64,000 nucleotides of DNA from Pararhizobium sp. (lineage in GTDB: Bacteria > Pseudomonadota > Alphaproteobacteria > Rhizobiales > Rhizobiaceae). Below the pieces are notes generated by a model that was not told the DNA's origin, did not search any database, and saw only the letters and a list, made by a program, of their open reading frames with translations. The stretch spans positions 620,001-684,000 of the forward strand of contig CP051237.1 of the NCBI GenBank assembly GCA_017794825.1. Reading direction: 5' to 3'. Positions 26,388 through 35,224 of this stretch are shown one piece after another (position 1 is the first letter of the stretch; the number at the start of each line of letters is the position of its first letter). A program made the translations under genes and the position numbers.

Positions 26388-27146
26388 TCAGGTTTCTGGT
26401 TTTTCAAGAGGCGCGAAAGGCCGGCTTGCAAGGCCGGCCGCCGCCCTGTTGGCCGCATATTCGAGTTTCGACAGGATTTCGGTCTGGTTGATCTGGTGCC
26501 CGTTCAGAGCGGCGACCGAGATGACGTTCCTGATCTTTCCCGTTCCCTCAAGGTCAAGCTCCATGACGAAACGGGTGACATCGCCATCGTTGCGAACGAG
26601 CAGACCGGTTTCGCGGATTTTTTCGAACTCCCGCCAGTGCTCCTCGGGAACAGAAATTCCGAAAATTTCGCGATAGACCCGTTCGACGACCGCTTCGGGC
26701 TGATGCGCCAGAAGAAACTGGCCCATGCCATTCTGGATCCAGTCGGTGTTTGGAGCAAAGACGTCGATGAAATGATAGCAGTTGTGCAGTTCCGTCTTGG
26801 CGAGCAGTACGAAGCAATCCCCGTGATATGAGGCGATACAGGCCGAATGTCCGGTCTGGTAGGCAAGATTGGCCACGGTTCCCTGGACTTGCGCGCTCTG
26901 CAGGCCGAAGGACCGCAAGGCCTCACCAAGACGCAGGGTGCGGTAGCCAACGGTGTAGTTGCCGTTCGACTGGCGATGGCGAACCCAGTTCTCTTCCACG
27001 AGCATCTTGAGAAGCCGGGTCAGGGAAGCTCCGGACAGCTCCATCGCCTCGGCCAGATCGGAGAATGACCGCTCGTAGGGATACTCTGCAAGATGTTCGA
27101 TCAGCCGCATTGAGCGGCGACCGGCAGCCAGTGGATTAGCCATCAT
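26388..27146 (-). CDS. IclR-family regulator of the sulfatase locus
   Basis: A 252-aa regulator. The N-terminal winged helix covers about residues 8-70 (RSMRLIEHLAEYP, FSDLAEAMELSGASLTRLLK) and an IclR effector domain follows. ATG codons at 27146 and 27143 are both possible. It is divergent from the second sulfatase and heads the leftward ABC/sulfatase operon, so it probably controls both sides through the 115-bp gap, where an inverted repeat is visible. Confidence 0.87.
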   Translation of the reverse strand: MMANPLAAGRRSMRLIEHLAEYPYERSFSDLAEAMELSGASLTRLLKMLVEENWVRHRQSNGNYTVGYRTLRLGEALRSFGLQSAQVQGTVANLAYQTGHSACIASYHGDCFVLLAKTELHNCYHFIDVFAPNTDWIQNGMGQFLLAHQPEAVVERVYREIFGISVPEEHWREFEKIRETGLLVRNDGDVTRFVMELDLEGTGKIRNVISVAALNGHQINQTEILSKLEYAANRAAAGLASRPFAPLEKPET

Positions 27147-27150
27147 TCAC

Positions 27151-27186
27151 TTTCAAAAATGAAACTAATTACTTTCACTATTGACA
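27151..27186. promoter_or_regulatory. Possible IclR operator and -35 box in divergent gap
   Basis: Inverted repeat TTTCA-AAAA-TGAAA at 27151-27164, five bases from the iclR start, followed by an overlapping GAAA-N8-TTTC pair (27161-27176). TTGACA at 27181-27186 could be the -35 of the rightward sulfatase/FGE unit, though I find no good -10 at standard spacing. Confidence 0.35.
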
Positions 27187-27261
27187 GTGTTGCGGATAAG
27201 CGTTTTTTTGTCAATGGACTCTTTTCCACGATCGAGTCCCTGCCTCGAAAGGAGACCCGGC

Positions 27262-28719
27262 GTGAGCGACCGCCCGAATATTCTGATCATCTGTACGGAC
27301 CAGCAGCGCACTGACACGCTGGGTTGCTACGGCAACGACCAGGTGTCCACGCCCCATATCGACAGCCTGGCCCAAGAGAGCGCACTGTTTGAAAACGCCT
27401 TCGTGCAGAGCCCGATCTGCTCGCCCAGTCGCGGCAGTTTCATGACTGGTCGCTACCCGCGCACAACCAGGCTGCGCCAGAACGGCCAGATCATGCCGCC
27501 GGACGAGAAACCGGTCTCGAAGCTGCTGGCTGACCAAGGTTATCTGGCTGGTCTCGTCGGCAAATTCCATTTCGGTCCCGGCGACCCGGCGATCGCCAGG
27601 ACCACCGAGCCGCGGATCGACGACGGCTTTTCCGAATTCAACTGGGCGCAGTCGCCCATGGACATGTGGGGCATGAATTCCGACTATACGCGGTTCCTGA
27701 AAGCGCGCGGCCTGCATTACGAAACCACGCCGCACGAGCGCTCTCCCTGGGTGCGCAACGGCATGCCCGAGGACGCAACGGAGGCGGCCTGGTGTGGAAC
27801 CCGCGCCTGCGAATTCATCGAACGAAGCGCATCCGGCGATGCGCCATGGTTCTACGTCGCAAACATCTACGCGCCACATCACCCCTTTGACCCGCCACCC
27901 TCCTTCATGGACCGATGGCTCGACCGGCTCGACGAGCTCCCCCTGCCCGCAGCCATGGAAGACGACCTCGAGACCAAGACCCAATATCAGCGCGTTGATT
28001 CAGACGGCGCCTATGGTCAGGTCAAGAGCTTCATCGGCGGTTACGGGCGCAACGAAATGCGCGACATCGACCATCGCATGGTCAAGGCGGCCTATTGGGC
28101 GATGTGCGAACATGTCGACCAGCAGATGGGCCGCATTCTCAAGGCGCTCGAAGACACCGGCCAAAAAGACAACACCATCGTTGTCTTCATGTCCGACCAT
28201 GGCGAGATGATGGGCGATCACAACATCTACCTCAAAGGCCCCTATTTTTACGACGCCGGCGTTCGCGTGCCTTTCATGATCCGCTATCCCGGCAAGGTTC
28301 TGCCCGGTCGGCATCGCGAACTCATCGAACTCGTCCATCTTGCGCCGACGCTCATGGACGCAGCCGGCGCAGCACCCTATGCCGGCATGCAGGGCCGTTC
28401 GCTTCTCGGCTGGTTGAGCGGGGACGCATCGGCGCAGAAGGGCGACGATTCCGTCTATTGCGAGTACTACAACGCAATGCCGTATCATGCTGATCCGACA
28501 GCGCAATTGACGATGCTGAGGACCGAGACCCACAAGATCGTCGTCGATCATGCCCATGATGACGGAGAGCTCTACGATCTTGTCGCCGACCCTCTGGAAA
28601 TCGACAATCTGTGGGGAGAACCGGATGCGCTTGGACTCAAGGCGAACATGCTGACCAAACTCACGCACCGGATGGCCTTCACCGTCGATCCGTTGCCACC
28701 GCGCCTGTCGGAGTGGTAG
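27262..28719 (+). CDS. Cytoplasmic type I sulfatase (second copy)
   Basis: A 485-aa formylglycine-dependent sulfatase, different from the one at 22419. It begins NILIICTDQQRTDTLG and carries CSPSRGSFMTGR with C53 as the residue to be matured. VGKFHFGPGD and FMSDHGEMMGDHN provide later active-site residues. The start is GTG at 27262, set by AAAGGAG upstream; an ATG at 27214 lacks a ribosome site. There is no signal peptide. The formylglycine-generating enzyme gene begins 9 bases after its stop, so the sulfatase and its maturase are probably made together. Confidence 0.9.
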   Translation: MSDRPNILIICTDQQRTDTLGCYGNDQVSTPHIDSLAQESALFENAFVQSPICSPSRGSFMTGRYPRTTRLRQNGQIMPPDEKPVSKLLADQGYLAGLVGKFHFGPGDPAIARTTEPRIDDGFSEFNWAQSPMDMWGMNSDYTRFLKARGLHYETTPHERSPWVRNGMPEDATEAAWCGTRACEFIERSASGDAPWFYVANIYAPHHPFDPPPSFMDRWLDRLDELPLPAAMEDDLETKTQYQRVDSDGAYGQVKSFIGGYGRNEMRDIDHRMVKAAYWAMCEHVDQQMGRILKALEDTGQKDNTIVVFMSDHGEMMGDHNIYLKGPYFYDAGVRVPFMIRYPGKVLPGRHRELIELVHLAPTLMDAAGAAPYAGMQGRSLLGWLSGDASAQKGDDSVYCEYYNAMPYHADPTAQLTMLRTETHKIVVDHAHDDGELYDLVADPLEIDNLWGEPDALGLKANMLTKLTHRMAFTVDPLPPRLSEW

Positions 28720-28728
28720 CGTCCGGCG

Positions 28729-29691
28729 ATGAATGAACGGGACGACGCGAAAGGCTGCTGCACGCCGTCGCGCGGCAGTGGCGAGCCGTCGCGGGACACG
28801 CCCGCTTTCGCGCAACAAGGTCAGCCGTCAAAGGACCATATGCGCCACATTCCCGGCGGTTCATTCGACATGGGCGGCGAGGACGCGGACGGCTTTCCGG
28901 CCGACGGCGAAGGTCCGGTCCGTTCGGTTGAAGTGGCGTCTTTCCTCATCGACGCCTGCGCTGTGACTGCGGCCGAATTCGCCCGCTTCGTGGAGCGGAC
29001 CGGCTATGTCACGGATGCCGAACGTTACGGCTGGTCGTTCGTGTTCGCAGCCGCAGTCCATCCGGCCGCCTTCGGCCAAATCCTGAAAGGACAGTTGTCG
29101 GGCGCCCCCTGGTGGCTGGCGGTAAAGGGCGCCTGCTGGAAATGTCCGGATGGCCCGGGAACCGATTGGCGCGACAAGCCCGATCATCCGGTGGTTCACG
29201 TATCATGGAACGACGCGCAGGCCTTTGCGTCCGCCACCGGAAAACGGCTTCCTACCGAATCCGAGTGGGAAAAGGCCGCCCGTGGCGGGCGCGTCCAGTC
29301 GCGGTTTCCATGGGGAGACGAACTGGAGCCCGAAGGCCGACACATGTGCAATGTGTGGCAGGGCAGCTTTCCGACGGACAATACGGCGGCGGACGGCTAT
29401 CTGACGACCGCGCCCGCCCGTTCTTTCGAGCCCAACGGATACGGGATTTACAATGCCGCCGGCAATATATGGGAATGGTGCAACGACGGATGGAGCCCCA
29501 CATGGCATGCCGAGGAAAACGCCGCGACGCGCGTGAATCCGGCCGGGCCGACAAACGATCAGGCGAAGGTCGTCCGCGGCGGATCCTATCTTTGTCACGC
29601 CTCCTACTGCAACCGCTACCGCCTCTCCGCGCGCACCTTCAATTCGCCCGATTCCAGCACCGGTAACACCGGGTTCCGTTGCGCTCTGTGA
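28729..29691 (+). CDS. Formylglycine-generating enzyme (SUMF1 family)
   Basis: Oxidises the CxPxR cysteine of sulfatases to formylglycine. The 320-aa protein has the early CCTPSRG motif common in bacterial homologues, then HIPGGSFDMGGEDADG and RLPTESEWEKAARGG. Near the end RGGSYLCHASYCNRYR contains both catalytic cysteines (C289 and C294), so it should be active rather than a SUMF-like domain of other function. It has no signal peptide, in keeping with cytoplasmic maturation of the two neighbouring sulfatases. Confidence 0.93.
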   Translation: MNERDDAKGCCTPSRGSGEPSRDTPAFAQQGQPSKDHMRHIPGGSFDMGGEDADGFPADGEGPVRSVEVASFLIDACAVTAAEFARFVERTGYVTDAERYGWSFVFAAAVHPAAFGQILKGQLSGAPWWLAVKGACWKCPDGPGTDWRDKPDHPVVHVSWNDAQAFASATGKRLPTESEWEKAARGGRVQSRFPWGDELEPEGRHMCNVWQGSFPTDNTAADGYLTTAPARSFEPNGYGIYNAAGNIWEWCNDGWSPTWHAEENAATRVNPAGPTNDQAKVVRGGSYLCHASYCNRYRLSARTFNSPDSSTGNTGFRCAL

Positions 29692-29693
29692 CG

Positions 29694-31307
29694 TCAGCTC
29701 CGAGCGTCGATCATCGCCGTCAGCGTATCCAGCCTGTCGGCCTCCGCCGGCAGCTTGTCCTGCCGAAGCCGCGAAATGCGCGGAAATCGCATCGCCACGC
29801 CTGATTTGTGACGCTTCGAGCGGGCGATGCCCTCGAAGGCCACCTCCAGCACGAAACCCGTTTCCGGTTCCGCGCGGACAGCACGCACGGGCCCGAAACG
29901 CTCTACGGTATTGTTGCGCACGAACCGGTCGAGGATCTCGAGTTCGGCGTCTGTGAAGCCGAAATAGGCCTTGCCAACCGGAACCAGCATTTCGGCGCCC
30001 TGATCCCCGGTCCATACGCCGAAGGTGAAGTCCGAATAATAGCTCGACCGCTTGCCGTGACCGCGCTGCGCATACATCATCACGGCGTCGATGATATGCG
30101 GATCGCGTTTCCACTTGAACCACGGCCCCTTCACCCGGCCGGCCTGATAGGCGCTGTCGCGCCGTTTCATCATGACGCCTTCGATCACCGGATCGTGCGG
30201 GTTCTTCCGCAGCCTGTCGAGATGCTCCCAACTGTCGAATTCGACCAGTGGCGAAAGGTCGAAGCGATCCCGCGCCGCCTTCTCGACCAGATCGAAAAGT
30301 CTTGCGCGGCGGTCGTCGAGCGGCGCCTTGCGGATGTCGCGGTCCTTGAAAAAGAGGAGATCATAGGCGCGGATGAACGCCGGATAGTCCGACAAGTGCT
30401 TTTTCGTCACCGTCTTCCGGTTCAGCCGCTGCTGAAGATCGGAAAAAGTGAGCGTCGGAGAGTTGGTGCGCGCCGTCCCGCCGATCAGCAGCTCTCCGTC
30501 GACCACGCCCTCGAAGTCGACCGCCTCCAGAATGTCGGGAAAACTTCCTGAAATATCGTCGCCGCTGCGCGAATAGAGCTTCCGGTGCGCGCCGTCGGAA
30601 GAAAGCTGAACACGGATACCGTCCCATTTCCATTCCGCGAGATAGTCCGCCGGATCGAGCTTCTCGAGATCGCTCTCTGCGACGGGATGGGCGAGCATGA
30701 CCGAGTGGAAGACGGCGGGCGTCGTGAGTTCCGGCTTGTCGCCCTTGCCATCGAGCCAGGCGAAGAGACTTTCATAGGGAACGTCGAGCCCGTGCCACAG
30801 CGTTTCGATTTCTGTGACGTCCACATCGCCCATCAAGGCAAGCGCCTGCTTGGCGAGCCGCGCAGAAACGCCGATCCGCAAGCCGCCCGTGGCGAGCTTT
30901 ATGAATGCATAGCGCCCGCTCGTGTCCAGACGGTCCAGCAGGGAACGCACATGCGTATGGACATCGCTGCGGCCTACCCCGTTGAGTTCTCCGATCACGT
31001 CAGAAAGGCTCGGCTCGTAGATTTCGCCGTCTTCGGGACTTTCCCAGACCAGCGAGATGGTCTCGGCCAGATCGCCGACATAGTCGTAGGAATAGCGAAA
31101 CAGGGTGTCGTCCATCCGCTCCAGAACCAGGTCCCGCAGGAGCGCCGGTTTGACGTGCCTGATTTCGAGCGTTCCCGTCAGCGCCGCCAGGGCGTAACCG
31201 CGGTCCGGATCGGGCGTTTCGGCGAAATAGTCGACCATGAGACGCAGCTTGGCGTTTCTCTGCGGCGTCAGGGTGAGGCGGTCGAGGAGGCGCGAAAAGG
31301 CTTTCAT
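29694..31307 (-). CDS. ATP-dependent DNA ligase (DNA-damage-response type)
   Basis: A 537-aa ligase. The adenylation motif is EWKWDGIRVQL, whose lysine would accept AMP. Further ligase motifs are YSRSGDD, VDGELL and EGVMMKRRD, and a C-terminal OB fold ends with RFPRISRLRQDK. This type is encoded beside an MBL-fold exonuclease in many alphaproteobacteria. ATG at 31307 overlaps the exonuclease stop, so the two are translationally coupled; the longer upstream frame overlaps the exonuclease. The helicase and PdeM phosphoesterase that often complete the set are absent here. Confidence 0.9.
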   Translation of the reverse strand: MKAFSRLLDRLTLTPQRNAKLRLMVDYFAETPDPDRGYALAALTGTLEIRHVKPALLRDLVLERMDDTLFRYSYDYVGDLAETISLVWESPEDGEIYEPSLSDVIGELNGVGRSDVHTHVRSLLDRLDTSGRYAFIKLATGGLRIGVSARLAKQALALMGDVDVTEIETLWHGLDVPYESLFAWLDGKGDKPELTTPAVFHSVMLAHPVAESDLEKLDPADYLAEWKWDGIRVQLSSDGAHRKLYSRSGDDISGSFPDILEAVDFEGVVDGELLIGGTARTNSPTLTFSDLQQRLNRKTVTKKHLSDYPAFIRAYDLLFFKDRDIRKAPLDDRRARLFDLVEKAARDRFDLSPLVEFDSWEHLDRLRKNPHDPVIEGVMMKRRDSAYQAGRVKGPWFKWKRDPHIIDAVMMYAQRGHGKRSSYYSDFTFGVWTGDQGAEMLVPVGKAYFGFTDAELEILDRFVRNNTVERFGPVRAVRAEPETGFVLEVAFEGIARSKRHKSGVAMRFPRISRLRQDKLPAEADRLDTLTAMIDARS

Positions 31308-32317
31308 CAGTCGCCCTCGTCCTCGTAGCCGACGAGATGCAACGGCCGGGCCGGAATGCCCTCGAGTTCGCACCAACGCACCAGCGCTTCCTCGCGCCCG
31401 TGCGTCACCCACACTTCACCCGGGCCGACGTCCCTGATCGTGTCCGTCAGTTCGGGCCAGTCGACGTGATCGGAAATCACCAGCGGCAGTTCCACGCCGC
31501 GCTGCCGGGCGCGCTGACGTATGAGCATCCATCCGGACGCGAAGGCCGAAATCGGATCGGCGAAGCGCCGCGCCCAACGGTCTGCGAACGAGGACGGCGG
31601 GCAGACGATAACCGCCCCGCGATAGTCGTCACGCGCCGATTTATCCACCGTCGCCGGCAGGAGTTCGCCGAGATCGACGTCCTGGCTCTCGTAATAATCG
31701 CAAAGCTTCGCCAAAGCGCCGTGGATATAGATCGGCCGGTCGTATCCGTGCTTGCGCAGCAGCGCAATCACCCGTTGCGCCTTTCCCAGCGCATAGGCGC
31801 CGACGAGATGGCTGCGCTCCGGAAACGTCTCCAGAGATTTCAGCAATTTGCCGATTTCGGCTTCGGGGTCGGGATGATGGAAGACCGGCAGACCGAAGGT
31901 CGCCTCTGTGATGAAGACGTCACAGGGAACGGGTTCGAACGGCTCGCATGTCGGATCCACGGAGCGCTTGTAGTCGCCGGAGACGACGATGCGCATGCCG
32001 TCCTTTTCAATGGCGATCTGCGCCGACCCAAGCACATGTCCGGCTGGATGGAAGGTTACCGTCACGCCGTTCACGTCGAGCGTCTTTCGCAGATCGGCGG
32101 TCTGCTCCTGCCCGCAAAAGTCCTCGCCGTAGCGGATGCGCATGATATCCAGCGTCTGCCGTGTCGCCAGCACTGCCTGGTGGCCGGAGCGCGCATGGTC
32201 GGAGTGGCCGTGCGTGATCAGGGCGCGCTCGACGGTACGAACCGGATCGACGTAAAAGTCGCCCGGCGCGCAGTAGAGGCCTTCCGGCCTCGGGCTCAGC
32301 AACGCTTCGGCTTTCAT
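31307..32317 (-). CDS. Ligase-associated MBL-fold DNA exonuclease
   Basis: A 336-aa protein with the beta-lactamase/beta-CASP layout of SNM1/Pso2-like nucleases. The metal motif ITHGHSDHARSG lies near residue 35, followed by HPAGHVLGSAQ and VSGDYKRS, and VTHGREEAL near the C-terminus. It is the standard partner of the adjacent ATP-dependent ligase and is thought to process DNA ends before sealing. ATG at 32317; it ends overlapping the ligase start. Confidence 0.9.
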   Translation of the reverse strand: MKAEALLSPRPEGLYCAPGDFYVDPVRTVERALITHGHSDHARSGHQAVLATRQTLDIMRIRYGEDFCGQEQTADLRKTLDVNGVTVTFHPAGHVLGSAQIAIEKDGMRIVVSGDYKRSVDPTCEPFEPVPCDVFITEATFGLPVFHHPDPEAEIGKLLKSLETFPERSHLVGAYALGKAQRVIALLRKHGYDRPIYIHGALAKLCDYYESQDVDLGELLPATVDKSARDDYRGAVIVCPPSSFADRWARRFADPISAFASGWMLIRQRARQRGVELPLVISDHVDWPELTDTIRDVGPGEVWVTHGREEALVRWCELEGIPARPLHLVGYEDEGD

Positions 32318-32399
32318 GGGAACTCAACCCCGACAAACAAACCTCAACGCCATGATCTGCTGCAGGTTCCGGAAAAAGCAAGCGCATTTGCGGAGCGGA

Positions 32400-32798
32400 T
32401 CAGATCCGGTCCGGATCCCCGAAAGCATCCCTGACGACAGGCAGGACTGGATGATCTTCATCAAGCCAGCCGGTGGCCAACTTGCGAATGAAGGATTCAA
32501 TGTCTACGGGCCAGGAATTTTCGACCAGAACGGATCGATAGTCTTCAATGAGTTTGTTCAATTCGGACCTGCAAAAGGCATAGACGATTCCACCACCATC
32601 CCAACCTTCGGCGCTCCGCAGCCAACTGTCCTTGCCATCAATGACAATGATGCCGAGTTGGCGGCGTTCTGCAGCGTCAACGAAATTTTCAAGTGGAATC
32701 CCATGGAGACGCAAAGCTTTCAACGGAAGGTAGCTGAGAGACTTGTGTGCGCCCAAAGAAAGGTTTTCGTCTATCAAATCGAAAGCCATCTGTTGCAT
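32400..32798 (-). CDS. Hypothetical protein, 132 aa
   Basis: I do not recognise this family. The frame encodes a soluble acidic protein with balanced composition, including LPLKALRLHGIPLENFVDAA and a Trp-rich KDSWLRSAEGWDGGG. No signal peptide or membrane segment is seen. It lies between the exonuclease and uraH on their strand, 25 bases after uraH, so it could be the tail of the ureide operon. ATG at 32798 or 32789 are both possible and neither has a strong ribosome site. It has no convincing competing frame. Confidence 0.5.
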   Translation of the reverse strand: MQQMAFDLIDENLSLGAHKSLSYLPLKALRLHGIPLENFVDAAERRQLGIIVIDGKDSWLRSAEGWDGGGIVYAFCRSELNKLIEDYRSVLVENSWPVDIESFIRKLATGWLDEDHPVLPVVRDAFGDPDRI

Positions 32799-32823
32799 TT
32801 GGTTTGTCGCAAGGCTGATCCGG

Positions 32824-33186
32824 TCAACTTCCCCGGTAGGTCGAATAGCCGTAGGGCGAGATCAGCAGCGGCACATGATAGTGGGCATCCGTGTCGGCGA
32901 TGCCGAAGCGGATGGGAATGACGTCGAGAAAGGCGGGGTCCGGGAGGTCCGCGCCGGCGCGTTTCAGATAGTCGCCGGCGTGGAAAACCAGTTCGTAGAC
33001 GCCGGCTTTCATTTCGTCGCCGCTGAGAAGCGGACCGTCGCAACGACCGTCATTGTTGGTGACGACCGAACCGATCACATGGAAGGTTTCGTCCGCGCAC
33101 ACCTCCCGCAACTCGATTTTGAGGCCCGCGGCGGGACTTCCTTTCGCCGTGTCCAGCACGTGGGTCGTCAGTCGTCCATCTGCCAT
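32824..33186 (-). CDS. uraH: 5-hydroxyisourate hydrolase UraH
   Basis: Transthyretin-like enzyme that hydrolyses 5-hydroxyisourate (the PuuD product) to OHCU (EC 3.5.2.17). The 120-aa protein has the N-terminal [14 protein letters not shown] and ends with the diagnostic YRGS, so it is full length. There is no signal peptide. It follows allA by three bases in the leftward puuE-uraD-alc-allA-uraH operon. Confidence 0.95.
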   Translation of the reverse strand: MADGRLTTHVLDTAKGSPAAGLKIELREVCADETFHVIGSVVTNNDGRCDGPLLSGDEMKAGVYELVFHAGDYLKRAGADLPDPAFLDVIPIRFGIADTDAHYHVPLLISPYGYSTYRGS

Positions 33187-33189
33187 TGA

Positions 33190-33678
33190 CTAGCTCCATA
33201 TGATCTCGAAGGGTTCCGGATAGTCGTACTCTTCAAGATTATTGCCCTCGCCTTCCCGGTCAACCACCAGAAAATCACTGACGCTATCCAGCGCCATCAG
33301 CGGATGATGCCACACATTCGCCCGATAATTCACGCCTTGAGCGCCGGAAGCCAGGAAAACAGCCGGAACACCGGGCCTGCCATCCACATCCTGCGCCGCG
33401 ACGACAAGCCAGGGCCGGTCCTGCAGGGGGTAGAAGGCCTGGCTGCCAAGCGGGTGACGCTCCATCATCGTCAGGGAATAGGGGAAGCGCCGCGGCTGGC
33501 CGCGAAAGATGCTGACGATCGCCGCGCCCTCGCCGGTCTGCGCCTGGGCAAGCGCGTGGAAACGCTCTGTCGTTCCGCCGTTGATCAGCCGAACCTCGGC
33601 CCCGTCCGTCTCCATGACCTCGCCGAAGGGCCCGAAGGCTTCCCTCGTCAGCTTCCGGACGTCGAGCCGGACCGTCAT
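33190..33678 (-). CDS. allA: Ureidoglycolate lyase AllA
   Basis: Splits ureidoglycolate to glyoxylate and urea (EC 4.3.2.3), the final step of the pathway. The 162-aa cupin-like protein has FGPFGEVMETDGAEVRLING near the N-terminus, MERHPLGSQAFYPL mid-sequence and NVWHHPLMAL, the family histidines. ATG at 33678 shares one base with the allantoicase stop. Confidence 0.93.
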   Translation of the reverse strand: MTVRLDVRKLTREAFGPFGEVMETDGAEVRLINGGTTERFHALAQAQTGEGAAIVSIFRGQPRRFPYSLTMMERHPLGSQAFYPLQDRPWLVVAAQDVDGRPGVPAVFLASGAQGVNYRANVWHHPLMALDSVSDFLVVDREGEGNNLEEYDYPEPFEIIWS

Positions 33679-34721
33679 CAGGCCTTGTGTCCCATCACGC
33701 GCACACGGCTGACCCCGCCGTCCGGATGGATATTCAGGCGAAGATGCGTGAACGGCCCCCGGTCGAGAATGGTGTCGGCATGGTATTCATGGATGTGGTC
33801 CATTTGCAGCTTGCGATCCTGAAGGATTGGCGTCCAGTCCGCCGAAGCGACGATATCATCGTCAGAAAGGCTTCCCGCCTGATCCGGAATGAAGGCGCCC
33901 AGCAGGTCGAAACGGTCGGGATAGTTGCCCTTGAAATGCGCGGTGTCGATAACGACCCTGTCGACTGTGCCCGCATGGCCCAGTTTCAGGATCGCCCAGT
34001 CGTGACCAGGTCCGCGGCGACGCGCGGTTTCCCACCCGTCGCCCATGTTGACGCCACGACCGGGCGAAATCAGTTTCGCAGGAAAACCGTAATGGGCGTC
34101 CGACCAGGCGAGCGCCCGTCCGCCATGAAAGATATAGGCGAGATCGACTTCCTCTTCGGCCGCCACCTTCGACCAGTCGAAATGGGCTTCTCCGTACGCG
34201 CGCAGGCGCGCGATGCCGCCATCCGGATAGATATGAACCCGCAGATGTGTCCACACGCGCTCGCGCATCGCGGCGTCGGCGACCTGGTGGAAGTGATGCT
34301 CGTCCGGCCCGAGATACGTTTTCGGCAGGATTTCCACCCAGTCGGAATTGTCGTCTGGATCGCCGTCATCCAGGAAAACCGCTTCGATGCCTGCCGCCGG
34401 CGGATAGTTGCCGGTAAAGAAACTGGTGTCGATGTCGAATCCGTCGATGCTGCCAGGCACCGCAAGGCGGATGACGGCCCAGTCATGCCCGGGGCTGCGC
34501 TTGCGGCGCGATTCCCAGCCGTCCATCCATTTGCCGTGGTCGTCATACTTGTCATCGATGAACACCGCCGGTTCGTCGTTGAGCATGCGCTCCACGGGCG
34601 CAAAGAACTCGTCGGTGGCGTAGAGCGCAGCAGCGCCCAGCCGGGCTGATGCGAGGTTGACCTTGCCGCGCGTGAATTCCGGCGCCCTGATTTCCTGTTT
34701 TGTCGTTATCGCCACGTCCAT
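33678..34721 (-). CDS. alc: Allantoicase Alc
   Basis: Hydrolyses allantoate to ureidoglycolate and urea (EC 3.5.3.4). The 347-aa protein has the expected two repeats of the allantoicase fold: WESRRKRSPGHDWAVIRLA in the first and WETARRRGPGHDWAILKLG in the second, each followed by a D-T-x-F/H-F-x-G-N-Y-P stretch. ATG at 34721 is chosen because a GGAG lies nine bases upstream; a GTG at 34727 directly abuts the uraD stop. Use of allantoicase means urea, not ammonia, is released. Confidence 0.94.
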   Translation of the reverse strand: MDVAITTKQEIRAPEFTRGKVNLASARLGAAALYATDEFFAPVERMLNDEPAVFIDDKYDDHGKWMDGWESRRKRSPGHDWAVIRLAVPGSIDGFDIDTSFFTGNYPPAAGIEAVFLDDGDPDDNSDWVEILPKTYLGPDEHHFHQVADAAMRERVWTHLRVHIYPDGGIARLRAYGEAHFDWSKVAAEEEVDLAYIFHGGRALAWSDAHYGFPAKLISPGRGVNMGDGWETARRRGPGHDWAILKLGHAGTVDRVVIDTAHFKGNYPDRFDLLGAFIPDQAGSLSDDDIVASADWTPILQDRKLQMDHIHEYHADTILDRGPFTHLRLNIHPDGGVSRVRVMGHKA

Positions 34722-34727
34722 CTCCAC

Positions 34728-35222
34728 TTACTCCGTTATTATTGTCTGCAGCCGCAGGCGGGCTATTTTCTCCACCTGCTCGCAAGCGGTTCGGAACTCC
34801 GCTTCGCTACTGTTGTGAATACGCCTGCGGAAGGCGTCCAGAATATCGGTCTTGTCCAGACCCTTGACCGCAATGATGAAGGGAAATCCGAATTTCCCGG
34901 TATATTCCGTGTTCAGTCGCGTGAACTCGGCATGTTCGTCCGGCGTCAGCCGGTCGAGGCCGGCGCCCGCTTGCTCGTTCCTTGAATCTTGCGTCAATTC
35001 GCCGGCGATCGCCAGCTTGCCGGCAAGATCGGGATGCGCGCGCAGCACCGCGAGCCGCTGATCGGCGCTGGCGTCGCGAAACTTTTCGCACATTGCGGCG
35101 TGAACGCCTTCAATCTCCAGCGGGTCGCCGATCCGTCCGGAATCCCAAGCCTGTTCAGCGATCCAGGGCGAATGTTCGAAGACCCCGCCGCACGCTGTCA
35201 GGAATTGCTCGCGCGTCGTCAT
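34728..35222 (-). CDS. uraD: OHCU decarboxylase UraD
   Basis: Decarboxylates 2-oxo-4-hydroxy-4-carboxy-5-ureidoimidazoline to S-allantoin (EC 4.1.1.97). The 164-aa protein contains RAHPDLAGKLAIAGELTQDS with the conserved His-Pro, GLDRLTPDEHAEFTRLN and FGFPFIIAVKG. ATG at 35222 lies two bases after the puuE stop; the long upstream extension is puuE read in another frame. Confidence 0.95.
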   Translation of the reverse strand: MTTREQFLTACGGVFEHSPWIAEQAWDSGRIGDPLEIEGVHAAMCEKFRDASADQRLAVLRAHPDLAGKLAIAGELTQDSRNEQAGAGLDRLTPDEHAEFTRLNTEYTGKFGFPFIIAVKGLDKTDILDAFRRRIHNSSEAEFRTACEQVEKIARLRLQTIITE

Positions 35223-35224
35223 CG

